Part shown: in pieces, positions 1 to 11,191 of the stretch
Layout of the letters: each line of letters begins with the position of its first letter
Position numbering within the stretch: the stretch's first letter is position 1
From: Aspergillus flavus
Lineage: Eukaryota > Ascomycota > Eurotiomycetes > Eurotiales > Aspergillaceae
Length of the DNA stretch: 64,000 nt
NCBI RefSeq assembly: GCF_009017415.1
Contig: NC_092409.1
Location: 6,138,001 to 6,202,000, forward strand
Direction: 5' to 3'
Notes under the pieces: model-generated
The model's input: only the letters and a program-made list of their open reading frames with translations
Told to the model about the DNA's origin: nothing
The model's database searches: none
Position numbers and translations under genes: made by a program

Positions 1-648
1 AGCGACCACGGCCGATTCACCTTCACGATAATCAATGACCACGTCACCCTTGCTCTTGTCTAAGTGGCTGCGAACGAAATCTTTTCCTCGTCCGGCCACG
101 CAAATGATAGGATGAATATCGGCTTTCTGTAGCAGCTTGATAGCGAATGTTCCCACAGCACTTGCAGCACCGTAAATCAGTACACCGCCCTCTGGCTTCT
201 GGGACCACGTCTTTTCCTTGAACCACGGTTCCGGCAACCCCAGGCGCGAGAAAAGTGCTAACGACGCGGTCATAGCAGCCAGGGGAACTGTGGCAGCTTG
301 TTCGAAGGAAATGTTATCTGGAATGTGGAACGTGGCGTAGTCTTCCCCGATGGCATATTCGGCATAGCTGCCATGTGGAGCTGTATAGTCGTGATACGCC
401 GCGACTCGATCTCCGACTTGGAATCCCGAGACTCCCTCGCCGACCTCATGAACATATCCGGCGATATCGTCTCCCGTATTTGCGCCATTGAAGTTTTCCA
501 TCCAAGCTGGGAATTTCCAATCTTTAGGGTTCGTGCCAGTTGCGACAACTTTTATAAGTATTTGACCGGCTCCGGGCTTGGGGATGGGCACGTTGTGAAC
601 ACGGACTTCCACCGTGTCATTTCGGACAAATACTTGCGCTTCCTCCAT
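1..648 (-). CDS. Zinc-binding dehydrogenase / quinone-oxidoreductase-like MDR protein (partial)
   Basis: Open frame of 216 codons from an ATG at 648 running off the left edge, so the C-terminal part is missing. The N-terminal half has the GroES-like fold signature of the medium-chain dehydrogenase/reductase superfamily (NPKDWK, then GDDIAGYVHEVG and GDRVAAY). A Rossmann-type nucleotide-binding segment follows (VLIYGAASAVGTFAIKLL, around residues 150-167). The catalytic-zinc residues of classical alcohol dehydrogenases are not evident, which points to the quinone oxidoreductase / enoyl-reductase-like branch. Such proteins reduce activated double bonds with NADPH. The substrate cannot be told from sequence, and I see no polyketide synthase nearby that would make it a trans-acting enoyl reductase. 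No intron is needed in the visible part. Confidence 0.85.
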   Translation of the reverse strand, partial: MEEAQVFVRNDTVEVRVHNVPIPKPGAGQILIKVVATGTNPKDWKFPAWMENFNGANTGDDIAGYVHEVGEGVSGFQVGDRVAAYHDYTAPHGSYAEYAIGEDYATFHIPDNISFEQAATVPLAAMTASLALFSRLGLPEPWFKEKTWSQKPEGGVLIYGAASAVGTFAIKLLQKADIHPIICVAGRGKDFVRSHLDKSKGDVVIDYREGESAVVA

Positions 649-1766
649 TTTGATAATTGAATGATATAGCTGAGCCGTGTGTTAGCTGGGTAGGACGTAT
701 GGATAGATGGGTCTCGTAAATACCTTTTCTTATATGGCGGAAGTACCGGAGTGATCAGATTATGATTATATGAATTGTTCCTAAGCTAATCGATTAGGTT
801 TGTCAGCGACGGAACCCAGAGTCAATTGTTATGGTAGGATACATCGACTTTTCGGAATTCCTCCATTGCAGAAGCGGTAGTATAATCCGCCAAGCGTGGA
901 TTCGCCGTTCGATCTCGACCTACATTACCTAACATTTCACCATTCTCCACACCCTCTGAGCATGATAATTGGAGAGAGGTTGCCGACTCGGCGAACCACA
1001 ACGTCTCCCTTGGCGGGGAAGATCCACTACCGGGCACCTCGGTTATTTTGCATGATGAGGTTGGAGGGTCAAGTCAGCGCGGGTTTATATGGTAGGCTGT
1101 TGGTGACTATGTGGTCATAGGAATTCCATTATGCGTACCTCTGAAGGGAGGGCGAGTAAGGATGAGATAGCATCTAAAGGCAGACGTTGTTTCTAACGCC
1201 GATATATGAACAGTTATAAATCATCAAGGAGTATTGTTGTTTGTCCATGTCAAGAATATTCTAATCCTTTTATAGCTGATGTTCGTTGTAGTCATAGTGA
1301 TACTGTCCAATCGCCACATTTTAACGCCACTATAGCGAAGCTTACTAGATGTAGGAGTTGCTGGAAGGTATAAGACAATTGTCGTTTGTAGAAGATAAGC
1401 AAGATACCATTGAATTACGGAAGAATTATGGCATGTCCATCCGTTGTGTTATACGGAACTGTTGAGGAGTAGGCAATTCTATCCAACGAATCATAATTAC
1501 CATTCGGATGGGAAAATAAAGAGACGCTTACTTCTAGATGATTGGTGTTCTATCGAACAAGCCAAATGCGTTAGTTAAACCGAGAAGCTTGGATTTTATT
1601 AGTGACTGAAACACGACTATTCAGATAGAGCATGCATGTAGAATCCCTGAGCTATCCAGCACTTATCGATGAGTAATGTAGGGACATTGTACCATAGACT
1701 GTCGTATCGCCCAGTATTTCTGACGATATAAGAACTTGGTCAACCAGCGAATAAGCTGCCGTGGTT
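649..1766. other. Intergenic region
   Basis: AT-rich spacer holding the presumed promoter of the reductase and the 3' flank of the amidohydrolase. Only short unsupported open frames (71-74 codons at 822-1120) are present. I see no RNA gene or repeat. Confidence 0.6.
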
Positions 1767-2966
1767 TTATAGAGCTTGTTTCTGATATTCCTGTAATTCC
1801 GCCAGGATTTCCCTTTTCACATCCGCAGAAGCCCAGCATATATCAATCGCATACCTCTGTAGCGCTACGAAATCATCATCGGTAAAATGGCATAATTCAC
1901 GCAGCATGTGGAGACTATTGTTCAGCCAGACGTCTTCCATATAAGCTGGGTCGTCACTTCCGATCGCAATCTTTATACCCGCGTCGTGGATAATACGGAT
2001 ACGTTCTAGAATCTGGGTCTCGCCGGAGTAGCATAAGTAGCCCCATGGGCAGATTGTCATTCCCAGGTCCTTCTCCTTCACCTTAGCGAGAAGAGAAGGG
2101 TCATCCGCAGCATGCAGACCGTGGTCAATCCGGTCCGCTCCTGTACCACCCAGCTGGTCGATTACCTGCGCAATATGGCGTAAGGAATCCTTCGCACCGA
2201 CGTCGCAGTGGCAAGTAATCTTGAAACCATCTTCTCTCGCTCGTTGAAATACATCTTCGAACAGAAGAGGCGGGCGATCTGTTTCCAGAGAATCTAGACC
2301 AATTCCCACGATCATGTCACGATAGGGAAGAGCATCAATGTAATGCGACATCGCAGATTCCGGGGACATGTCTCGTAGAAAGCACATGATCCACTGGGAC
2401 TGAACCTGTCTCTATACATTAGCCTACCCTATGTGTTCAGAGATGCTAGTCTCGGTACATGCATTGAGCTTTTCCGCTGCCTCCAGCTGAGCCCGCTGAA
2501 GGCCTTTCATCACGGTGTCCAAAGAAACGCCCCTGCGAGTGTGGCCCTGAGGGTCAAAGAAAGGCTCGCAATACCGGATATTCATCCTGGCTGCGCGTTG
2601 GAAATAGTTCATCGCAAGGAGATAGAAGTCTTCCTCATCGCGAAGAACGTCGAAGCCACCATAGTAAAGCTCGAAGAATCGGAGCATTCCCCCCTCAACA
2701 CCCCCCTGTTCTAAATCATCGAGGAGGTCATACAAGCCTTTCAATTCTGATAAGTCACGGCAATATTTTCCTGTTCTGGGATTCGGTATCGGTATTCGGT
2801 GTCGAACTGCAAGCGGCCATCGAAGTTCTGGTGTCATGGTCCCTTCAATGTGGACGTGCATTTCAACTTTGGGCATCTGTTTGATGAACTCATCGTCTTG
2901 GTTTCGGATCAAGTCCCGATATTCGCGGATGGTCGCGTTTGCCAGGACTGCGTTTGATGAGCTCAT
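1767..2966 (-). CDS. Adenosine-deaminase-like amidohydrolase (ADA/adenine deaminase superfamily)
   Basis: Two exons, 2966-2463 and 2405-1767, give 380 residues. The N-terminal HxH metal motif is present (MPKVEMHVHIEGTM, residues 31-44), followed by DRIDHGL (RxxHG type) and SDDP near the C-terminus, which are landmarks of the purine deaminase fold. At the position of the usual HAGE motif, which carries the proton-shuttling Glu, the protein reads HCDVGAK, so classical adenosine deaminase activity is uncertain. From memory, filamentous fungi have paralogues with an HCDV motif; I cannot check this here. Joining the exons in frame (KLN then VQSQWIM) requires an intron from 2462 to 2406 with a GC donor (AAT/GCATGT) and an AG acceptor. 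The GT four bases downstream is in the wrong phase for every available AG. A cytosolic nucleoside or base deaminase-like role is likely. Confidence 0.85.
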
Positions 2967-3504
2967 ATTGGTATCTTCGAATCGAACGACGTCTTCCTCG
3001 GTATGAAGGAGGTGATCGCTGTGTCCTGAAAGTGAGGGATTGCACCAACTTATCTATGTATGACCAGGCATGATATGCGTAAGCTTGCCCCGCAAACTGT
3101 ATGGATTTATGCAACAGATACGTGATAGTGATATGCACCCCGCTCGAGGAATTCTCGGATTTTATATGATTGGTCCTTCGGGGGATAGCCAGCCCGGCAG
3201 CCTTTGGATCATAGCGGAGTGTTGGAGATTCATGTTAAAATAGAAATATGCCAGTAAGCATCAACATGATGGTACATATGAGACGAGCAGAAGGATGATG
3301 TATCTCATGGGTCATTATCCCTCAAGAGGGATCAGGGCAAGGCGTATTGAATGGTAATAAAGTATAGACACTCAACTCATAACGTGCACATGTTTCATAC
3401 GGCAGTGGATTATCATAGTACAGAAGATCTTGATTCAGGTTTCCTGTTTAATTATGTATGATCTTAGAATATGGTTTTGGCTGACAGTTCGCGGCGTGAC
3501 ATAA
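2967..3504. other. Intergenic region
   Basis: Upstream flank of the amidohydrolase and 3' flank of the SDR gene. No coding or RNA feature recognised. Confidence 0.55.
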
Positions 3505-4440
3505 TTACTCTTTCTCCTCATGAACCCATCCCAGGATTCTCTTTGCCTTCTCTGTTGTGAAGAACGACTGATTACTCGACAAGTCACCGCGAATCTCCGC
3601 ATCTGGATAATACTTCTTCGCCAGCTCCTGGGACGGCGTGTCCTGGGTCGTCGTGGGCGCCACAATATTGAAGACCTCACATCCGTTCAACTTTTCGCTC
3701 TTTTCTACCGCCAACAAACATGCTCTCGCTGTCGCCTGAGCACTAACCCATCCCCACAAACTCTTCACTGCGGAGCTATCCCAGTTCTCCGCGTGTCCTT
3801 TCTGGGCCTCTGACCGCGATGCGACCGCATGGATGCGCATACACGCGATGTTCATTCCGGGGAACCATCGCGCGAAGGCCTTCCCCTGCATCTCTGCCTC
3901 GTCCTTCGCCAGGGCATAAGAATCAGTCGGCCTTTCCGGCGCTTCTTCATCGATAGGGAAGTAGTCGAACTTCAGAGGTCGGGTGGCGTATTCGAGGCCG
4001 ATAGCATTCACCGACGAAGCATAGCAAAACTTCTTGATACCGAGCTCGGCGGCAGCTCGAAAGCCGTTGAATGCCGAGTTCACATTGTTATTGTGTACCA
4101 GATCATCGCCTTTGTCCAAGGGGTTCGGAATAGCAGCTAGATGGATCACGGCATCGCAGCCGCGGAAGGCCTCGAGCGTCGCCTTGTAGTCATTCGCCGT
4201 GTCCGCGGTTTTCATCTCTGAATTCGGTGTCCCGTCGTATTCGGTGTCGGTGCGGTCGACTTGTACCGTTGCGTGACCAGCTTCCGATGCGGCCTTCACT
4301 ACAGCCCGTCCGACAGTGCCGCGAGCACCGGTGATTGCGATCTTCATGCTGAGGGGTGTTTGTGTGGATACGTTTCTGTAGTATAGTCGGGGACCTTGCC
4401 GCGAAATGATGTTAGCGAGAGAACGAAATGACATGCTCAC
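3505..4440 (-). CDS. NAD-dependent epimerase/dehydratase (extended SDR)
   Basis: Uninterrupted frame of 311 residues. The nucleotide-binding motif TGARGTVG is at residues 37-44, the downstream HLAAIPNP segment fits the extended SDR family, and the catalytic YxxxK is seen as Tyr175 and Lys179 (SYALAK), with a candidate serine at Ser142/143 (YASSVNA). Size and motif order match UDP-sugar epimerases and uronate dehydrogenase-like enzymes; the substrate is not determined. About 31 residues precede the conserved core MKIAITG, and they are rich in Ser, Arg and Gln with few acids. Either they are a mitochondrial presequence or the true start is the internal Met32 (ATG near 4347). No intron is needed. 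Confidence 0.85.
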   Translation of the reverse strand: MSMSFRSLANIISRQGPRLYYRNVSTQTPLSMKIAITGARGTVGRAVVKAASEAGHATVQVDRTDTEYDGTPNSEMKTADTANDYKATLEAFRGCDAVIHLAAIPNPLDKGDDLVHNNNVNSAFNGFRAAAELGIKKFCYASSVNAIGLEYATRPLKFDYFPIDEEAPERPTDSYALAKDEAEMQGKAFARWFPGMNIACMRIHAVASRSEAQKGHAENWDSSAVKSLWGWVSAQATARACLLAVEKSEKLNGCEVFNIVAPTTTQDTPSQELAKKYYPDAEIRGDLSSNQSFFTTEKAKRILGWVHEEKE

Positions 4441-5845
4441 ATATATCTATGAGTTGTCTGATACTGACCTTATACTCGGCCAGTGACTTCGCCTGTTTCG
4501 TTATCCAGTTCCATGACGTGAATATGATGATGCCCAGCGCAGTCGATATGCCATGACGCTAGCATGACGATCAGCACGCCTCTTGGGTGGATTCCCAGCT
4601 CATAATGTTCCTGTATACACTCTACATACAGGAGAAATGACTTGAAAAGCAAAAATGCCGATCAAGATGTGATAAAAGAGCTGTAGACGCTCTTTCAGAG
4701 AGGCTGGATAGATGACATCAGGGCTGGTGGCCGATAAGGGTCGCAGCCCTTATCTAAGCCGCTCTCGGATCAACACCTGCTCCGATGCTTCCTCTCCCAG
4801 TAATGAATTTTTACTTGGTACTACAGGGTATAGTAAGGATATTCCAGAGATAAAAGTAGAACCTTTGAGCTCAGTTGCTAACAAGGTTGCTCCCTTCGTG
4901 CCAACTCACACCAAGCCAACGACAGGCGGCCACGCGGGACGTCAATTTCAGCCGTCAGACTACGTACTACGTAGGGCCCAGTTATTGGCGTAGTGCAGGC
5001 TGGAGAGTAATTATAAGCCCGGACAATGATAAAAGCCGACTTTACGGAAGGATCAAGGTCGTGTAGGGAGGAAAGTTTCCACCAGAGGTGAATACGAAGT
5101 GGCCGTGTGATTGAGGCTTGCTTTCCCAACACACCATAGACACTGCTCATGGCATCAACTTATCCCCGGGACGTGGTTGGCTGGAAAGCACCAAAAATAC
5201 CCGGACGTCCTGCTCGTACCTTATCGCGAGATCACTCAGCATTCGGTAAGAAACCAGTGGCCACTTCACCAATGGGACAGCCTCGTGATGCTTCTATCGA
5301 CTCCGGGCCCTGCCAAGACAGCACTAGTGGCGCTCCCTACAGCAAAAGAGCCCTAAACAACAATACTTGTCCGCTGAAAGACTCTGCGCGCTCTATCGGG
5401 TTCAATGGGCAGTCTCTGAAACTAGCCCAATCCCACTTCTGAGACCATGGTAGTAATGCCCAAGGAATGCTGTCATCAGAAACCTCGCCATCCCAGACAC
5501 GCCTTTGTTTCTCCCCAGTCCATTCTATATTTAGTCGATTTACTCTATGGAAAATCAGTCATTGTATTTCTCGTAAGTCAATGTACAATTATAGTAACGT
5601 TATCGGTGGATCTTTCGAAGCTTTTCCCTTTTTCCTGGCAGGCCGATCGCCCCGTCAATATACCGTGATATAGATTTCTCAAGCGTTCGAGACAAAGTGA
5701 TTCACTCATCCCACTATTTAAATATACGCTCTTCCTGTCTATCCTCCTTCTTTCTCCTCTTCTTCACTACACTCGTTCAACTTTAGATTCCCTCGTTTTA
5801 AATATACTTAATACTTTTATCCTTTCGGATCTATAATCAGTCACC
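4441..5845. other. Intergenic region and 5' leader of the downstream GPI protein gene
   Basis: 1.4 kb without a supportable gene. An open frame of 97 codons at 5149-5442 has no family features and is probably chance. The last 150 bases before 5846 are pyrimidine-rich, with an AT-rich TATTTAAATA element at 5715-5724, and look like the core promoter and leader of the next gene. Confidence 0.55.
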
Positions 5846-6747
5846 ATGCGTCTCTCTTACGCCATCTCTCTCTTGCCTCTGGCTGCTTCTGTTGGAGGTT
5901 TGTCTTACCGCACATAATGTAATATAGGGACACACGAACTGACTCCAGGTAGCTCTCCAGGTCACTTCCCCCAAGAAGGGTGAGGACGTTGACCTCTCCA
6001 AGTCCTTCACCGTGAAGTGGGATGCCGTCGAGTATGTCCATGTTACATCTTATTAACTAGTAGTTCTCGCAACGCAGACTAACAGAAGCACCAGTACCGA
6101 CCCCTCTTCTTTCGATCTCTACATTGTCAACAACGCCGTCTACCCCAGCGTTGAGCAGAAGATCGCCTCCGACGTTGACTCCTCCAAGGGCTCCTACGAT
6201 GTCTCTGGCCTGTCCGACCTGACCAACGGGTACAGTTCCTTGCCCGACCGAGAATTCGTGTCAAAATCCACTAACAATTGGGTACAGCAAGGGCTACCAG
6301 ATCAACTTCCTCTCCAACTCCGCCAAGAACAGCGGTATCCTCGCTCAGTCCCAGCAGTTCAACGTCGAGGGCTCCTCTGAGTCCACCTCGACCGCCAGCG
6401 CCAGCGAGTCCAAGACCACCACCGCCGCTACTGGCACTTCCACCGCTACTACTGGTACTGCTTCCTCCACCAAGACCTCCTCCACTGAGACCACTGAGAC
6501 TGCCTCTTCCTCCACTGGCCTCACTACCATTACCTCCACCGCCAGCCAGACTTCGACCGGTGTGAGCACTAACACTCTGTCGACGACAGTTTCCTCCTCC
6601 GCCCGTGCCTCTGCTTCGGCCAGCGCTTCCGCCAACAGCACCTCTTCTGGCAGCACCCCCGTCTCCACCGGTGCCGGTGTCTCTCTCGCTGCGCCCGTCT
6701 CCGCCGCCGCTGGCCTCCTGATGGGTGTCTTGGCCCTCAACCTGTAA
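5846..6747 (+). CDS. Ser/Thr-rich GPI-anchored cell-wall protein, Kre9/Knh1 N-domain type
   Basis: Four exons, 5846-5897, 5953-6031, 6086-6229 and 6288-6747, give 244 residues; the three introns (55, 54 and 58 nt) have GT-AG ends. A signal peptide (about residues 1-18) is followed by a short beta-sandwich-like domain that begins ALQVTSPKKGE and contains KSFTVKWDAVE, which resembles the fungal extracellular-matrix/Kre9-Knh1 domain. From about residue 110 the protein is a Ser/Thr-rich stalk, expected to be heavily O-mannosylated. It ends in Ala/Gly followed by a hydrophobic tail (GLLMGVLALNL), the pattern of a GPI-attachment signal. It probably sits at the plasma membrane or is covalently linked to wall glucan. 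Third positions are strongly C-rich, suggesting high expression. No enzymatic motif is present. Confidence 0.88.
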
Positions 6748-8273
6748 ATTCGGTGAACCAGCCGACAGCAAGATCCGACCGGATCAGGACGATGTGAAGG
6801 AACGCGAACGCGGGTCATACAGTACACACGAATAAATTCGGAATGCTAGGGTTACTTCGATACATGATGTAATGGCCGTTGGGGGGTGATTGATGGGGAA
6901 CGGAAATATAGAATATGTACATTTTTATTCACTTTGATTAATAGCATTTTGTCTATAGAATGCTGCCTACCTCTGTCAATCCTTTTACCAATAGTGAAAT
7001 GCAAGGGTACATAAAAAATCACCATGGAGAAAAAAAGGTACTCTGTAGCCACGCTTTTCCCAAGCTTCTGCTGATCATCTTCTCGGCGAACTGCCGGATT
7101 GACTGTTGATCTACCGTTCTCTGTGGGTCTTTCACTGCACAGTTGTCATTTTATCGCCACTGGGCTATTTGGGCTCTCTATCAATATACGACGAGTATCT
7201 ACCTACGCGTTTTGTTCTATTAGAATGGGAAGGATAAGAAGCAGGGCTACATCGCCGAGCAAACAATACCCTTGTGCATTAATGTCAGCCACAACGGCGA
7301 TGGCTGATAGGATGGGTAACGATTTGAACCCTAAGTCCCCACTACAGCGACCCCAGTCCTGGACCCTTGCTTGATCATGACATTTCCCGTAGTCGACCGA
7401 GGCGATTGAGTGATCCGTCAAAATTACTCAGATAGTCAATGACGTAGGGGAACCGGATTATTCAATAAAAAAAACCGATATAACCGACGGCAAGTCCAAT
7501 CCGAGACAAGTGACTCGTCTAATAGAATAGTCAAAGGCACATTTCTATTACCCAAAAAGAAAGCCGAGCAAGTAAGACCAATGTCTCAATAGTGTTTCCA
7601 TAATCCATTTTGGAGAAGTCTGATCGCAAAAAGAGAGAGAGAGAGAAAGGTCAGAGACAAAAAAAAAGAGGGCCCACATAGCGTCCAGTAACCGATCTCC
7701 GGCCGTATGGTAAATACGGGTCATGCAATTCTTTTTCTTTTTTTCTTTTTCTTTTTTTTTTTTTTTGTTTTCTTTTTTGTTGTCTCTGATTGTACTTTGG
7801 AACACTAGTGGGTCTTAGTGCTTTTGACGGAGTCAATGGAGACTATCGAATTTCTTGTTCGGTTTTGCCGAACTACTGCCGTCACTGGACAGGAAAAGCC
7901 CTTAAATGACCGCTTTGGGAAGCAATCCGTCTCCGGTCCACCGAGACTCCATAGATTAATCCGAGTATTTTTAGCGTGGCCATGACTTGGTCGTATTGAT
8001 TAATCTGATAACTGATTGGATATGTATCTTGTTTGCTGGATGAAATGTCTTATAGTAATTTGGATTTTATTGACGTGAGCTTGCTGACATTATTGTCACG
8101 AGAAGGAGCACTACCATTAACTAAATTAGGGAGTTTCTAAGTATTATACAATCAAGAGATTGTTCGCTAGGTGGATTATTATTCATAGATTTTGTCATCA
8201 CTGAGTCAGTTGCCGTTAGTCACTGGAAATGAAGGGAAAAAAAGAAAAGAATAATAAAAAAAGGGTTTATCAC
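6748..8273. other. Intergenic region
   Basis: 3' flanks of two convergent genes. It contains an AG/GA stretch at 7632-7670 and a T-rich tract around 7731-7775. Apparent Lys-rich open frames on the minus strand come from that tract. No gene recognised. Confidence 0.55.
7731..7778. repeat. T-rich low-complexity tract
   Basis: Nearly pure T with interspersed C, including runs of 6 to 16 T. Simple-sequence DNA between convergent genes. Confidence 0.8.
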
Positions 8274-10308
8274 TTACAATGGTTGGTGGAGGATGTCTCG
8301 GTCAGGTGCCGCTGAATTGACCCAGACGCTGACACTCATGCCATTCACGGGGAATACCCCATACCCCGACGCATCGATGGTAACAACGCTCTCGTGGCTC
8401 TGCATGATATCTGTCCACTGCTCGTTGGCGTGCTTCGGTCCGACGTACATGCGCTTTTCTGCTGCCGCGCCGTTGCTCATAATGCAGGCCATTCCGGATG
8501 GATGGCGCGCGTTTCCGTAACGTACAAATCCTGTTTCTTGGTTAGATGCATAGTTTGAAGATACGTATAGCATATTTATGGTCGAAATTTCAATTACAAT
8601 CATAGAACAGCAAAGAAAGACAAAAAGAAGAGTAAAAGGAAATGTAAGTACTCACCTATACAGTTGGCTTGGTCAAAATAATCCTGCTGTTCCCCGTAAG
8701 CATACAGCTTTCGAGCCCGCGTGAGGATCGGAAGTTTGCCCTTGCAGGCTCGCTTCAATGGCTTGTCTCCTAGAGTCCCATAGAGGTCTCCGTAGAACAC
8801 ACATGGATGTCCATCTTTACGGAGGAGCACCAAGGCATATGCTAGCGGTTTGAAGTATTGTGCAACTGGGTTCTTCGATTCATTAGTTGATCAGTACGGT
8901 GTAGGGCGAAAGTAGAATACTCACTTCAAGCATTTGTCCGGGTACCTTAATGTTGTTAGTACAATCCATCATAGAAGGGATGCAATGTCCACTTACTGTG
9001 TCATGGTTCGAAACAAATGTCTATAGGAGATTATTGTCAGTATAACAGTTCTTGCCACATCTTCTACAATCACTCACCAAAGCATTCTCGGGTTTGCTCT
9101 GCACCAAAGTACCCTTGAATATCTTACGAAGATCGCCTCCCTTCGTGTATGATGTCCTACACAGATTCACAACGAGAGGCACATCGACCGCCGTCACCGA
9201 ATGATCCAACTGCTGGAGATACCCCAAAAGATCCTTCAAGTTTCCCGACCAGTATTCGCCAATGACAAATAGATCCTTGTTAGCCGTCTTGCGGACATGC
9301 TCGATAAACTCCTTCTGGAAGCCAGCAGAAAAATGCTTGGCGGCGTCCAATCGCATGCCACTCAGAGACAGTTCATTCGTTATCCAGGTACCCCAATTGA
9401 GAACATCTTCCCGAACCTCTGGATTAGAGTAGTCCAGATTTGCGAACATCAAATAATCGTAATTGCCATTGTCCTTGCCCACATCCTGTGCCCAATCCTT
9501 GCCTGGCGCATGAATCTTGAAGATGGCATTTTCTCTGCGCGATTCGTCCCAGTCCACACCATTGAAATGTTGCCAATTATATTTCATCGAGCTGTACTGG
9601 TCGCCGCGGCCAGCGAAGTCGAACCCGACCCAACCCTCAATTTCAGTGGGCTTGGATATCTCGACATTGCGTCCTATGAGAACAAGAACCTTGAATCAAC
9701 AAATGATCCGAGACTAGAGAGAAGATGGAAGAAAATGAAAATGAAAGGTCATACGATTAGGATCTACTTTAACAGCCTGGAACCGTTCGGGATAATCCGC
9801 CCCGGCTTTATGATTGAGCACCGCATCCCAGTAAACGCCAACGCCCAGCGACTTTGCTTCTTCCACGAGGTCTTCGAGCTCCCTCCGAGAGCCCCATTTG
9901 GTGGTTCGTGATCCTTTCTGATCGAACTCGCCTAGATCATACAGGTCATATATATCGTAACCATTGCCGGAGGAGTTCATGGCTTTGCAGCCTGGGGGAA
10001 TCCAGATATTATCGATCCCGATCTCTTTCAACCCCGGGAGAGCATGTTGCAGTCGTCGCCAGTGACATGTATCGTCTGGTACGTGCCATTCAAATGCTTC
10101 TAGAAGCAGAGTGTTATCGGGAGCATTCCACGATGGGCGTGATTCCAGATCCCTAGCTGCTTCTGCTTGTATACAAAGCGCATTAGAATACGTAAACAAT
10201 CATATGAAGTATATAGTGGGGGAGCTAACCCTCAATCTCCTTCCATTGCTGCTGTTGCTGCTGTCCCTTTCTCCTCTTCGGAAAACAGCGGGAGAAAAAG
10301 GACACCAT
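8274..10308 (-). CDS. amyG: Intracellular alpha-amylase, GH13 (AmyG type)
   Basis: Eight exons can be joined: 10308-10230, 10165-9755, 9673-9078, 9020-8997, 8945-8925, 8872-8656, 8530-8274 (seven listed segments with the first holding the start), giving 534 residues. There is no signal peptide; the N-terminus is basic with a six-Gln run. The four GH13 regions are present: DAVLNHK (Asp140), GMRLDAAKH (nucleophile Asp273), VIGEYW (acid/base Glu303) and VSNHDT (Asp369). Two exons are very short, 24 and 21 nt, and lie next to the fourth region. Fungal intracellular GH13 amylases of this kind are needed for alpha-1,3-glucan synthesis, probably by making maltooligosaccharide primers. The neighbouring GPI amylase and alpha-glucan synthase genes support that role. 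Confidence 0.93.
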
Positions 10309-10572
10309 GCTGATATCCGACAATAGGGTGTCTCCAGATCACAACCGAGTGCTAAATTCAGAAATCAATGCTGTGAAAGCGCCGAGTCGTATATAGATTA
10401 GTATGAGATCGTCAGCCATGTCATATGTAAGGACTGTTGGGCAGAGATTAGTCTAGTGGAGTCGTGGCCTATCGTTGAGTGGGTCTGTTCACTATTTTTA
10501 CCGGCGCCACTGGGTTTCAATTGCTGTTGTTTGTCTCACTGCTGTCTTGCTTTTTTTTGTTCTTTTTCCTTC

Positions 10573-10574
10573 CA

Positions 10575-10607
<33 letters not shown>

Positions 10608-10610
10608 TTT
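10573..10610. repeat. TTTA microsatellite in a T-rich tract
   Basis: Tandem TTTA units followed by a T run, in the presumed amyG promoter on the minus strand, where it reads as an A-rich element. Confidence 0.8.
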
Positions 10611-10939
10611 GTGCTTTTTCTTATCGCGGTTTTTCCCTTCGTCCTTCATTTTTCTTTTCCTAACCCTAAGTCGGAAGTTCTCCCGACACAACCCCGAACC
10701 TCTGGTAAAGCTGACTTGGTTGACCTTGCGTCATAACCATGTATTGTATACTCTTTTTTTTGGGTAGATTTTATAGGTAAAATATTATTTCCAGAGATAT
10801 CTTGAAATTTTCTTTATAGGTGTAGTATATGTAGAGATTTTAATATTCTTTTTAACGTTATTGGATGTCTCACGTGAATAAATATATAACTCGGCTAAGT
10901 TACAGTACCAAATTTCTATAAACATATGCAGCTGTGAAG

Positions 10940-10960
10940 AAAAAAAAAAAAAAAAAAAAA
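10940..10960. repeat. Poly-A run of 21
   Basis: Uninterrupted A homopolymer about 230 bases past the amyD stop codon. Its length could be unreliable in an assembly. Confidence 0.85.
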
Positions 10961-11191
10961 GACCGTAGTAACAAACCATTCATATATATTCTGCCGTACA
11001 CATACACTTCAATAGTAAACATTAAGAGATAAAGCATAACAACAGCATTAAGTCACCCATGAGAAGATAAATGTGGTATCTGGATATCGTACGGTCGGAA
11101 GCGTGCAAGAAGAAAGAATATATACAGAAGAACGAGAGTAAGATCATCAATACACCTCCACAGACCCAGATATATTATTGCCCCAAGCAGA

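Larger units (their letters stand above)
10309..11191. other. Intergenic region: amyG promoter and amyD 3' flank
   Basis: Contains a strongly T-rich stretch (10549-10665) with a TTTA-repeat core and a 21-base A run at 10940-10960. No coding feature is supported. Confidence 0.6.

Noticed and set aside
6271..6827. Gly- and Val-rich minus-strand frames over the GPI protein gene
   Set aside because: They mirror the Ser/Thr codon repeats of the real gene on the plus strand.
7548..7836. Lys-rich minus-strand frames
   Set aside because: They arise from a T-rich simple-sequence tract rather than from a gene.
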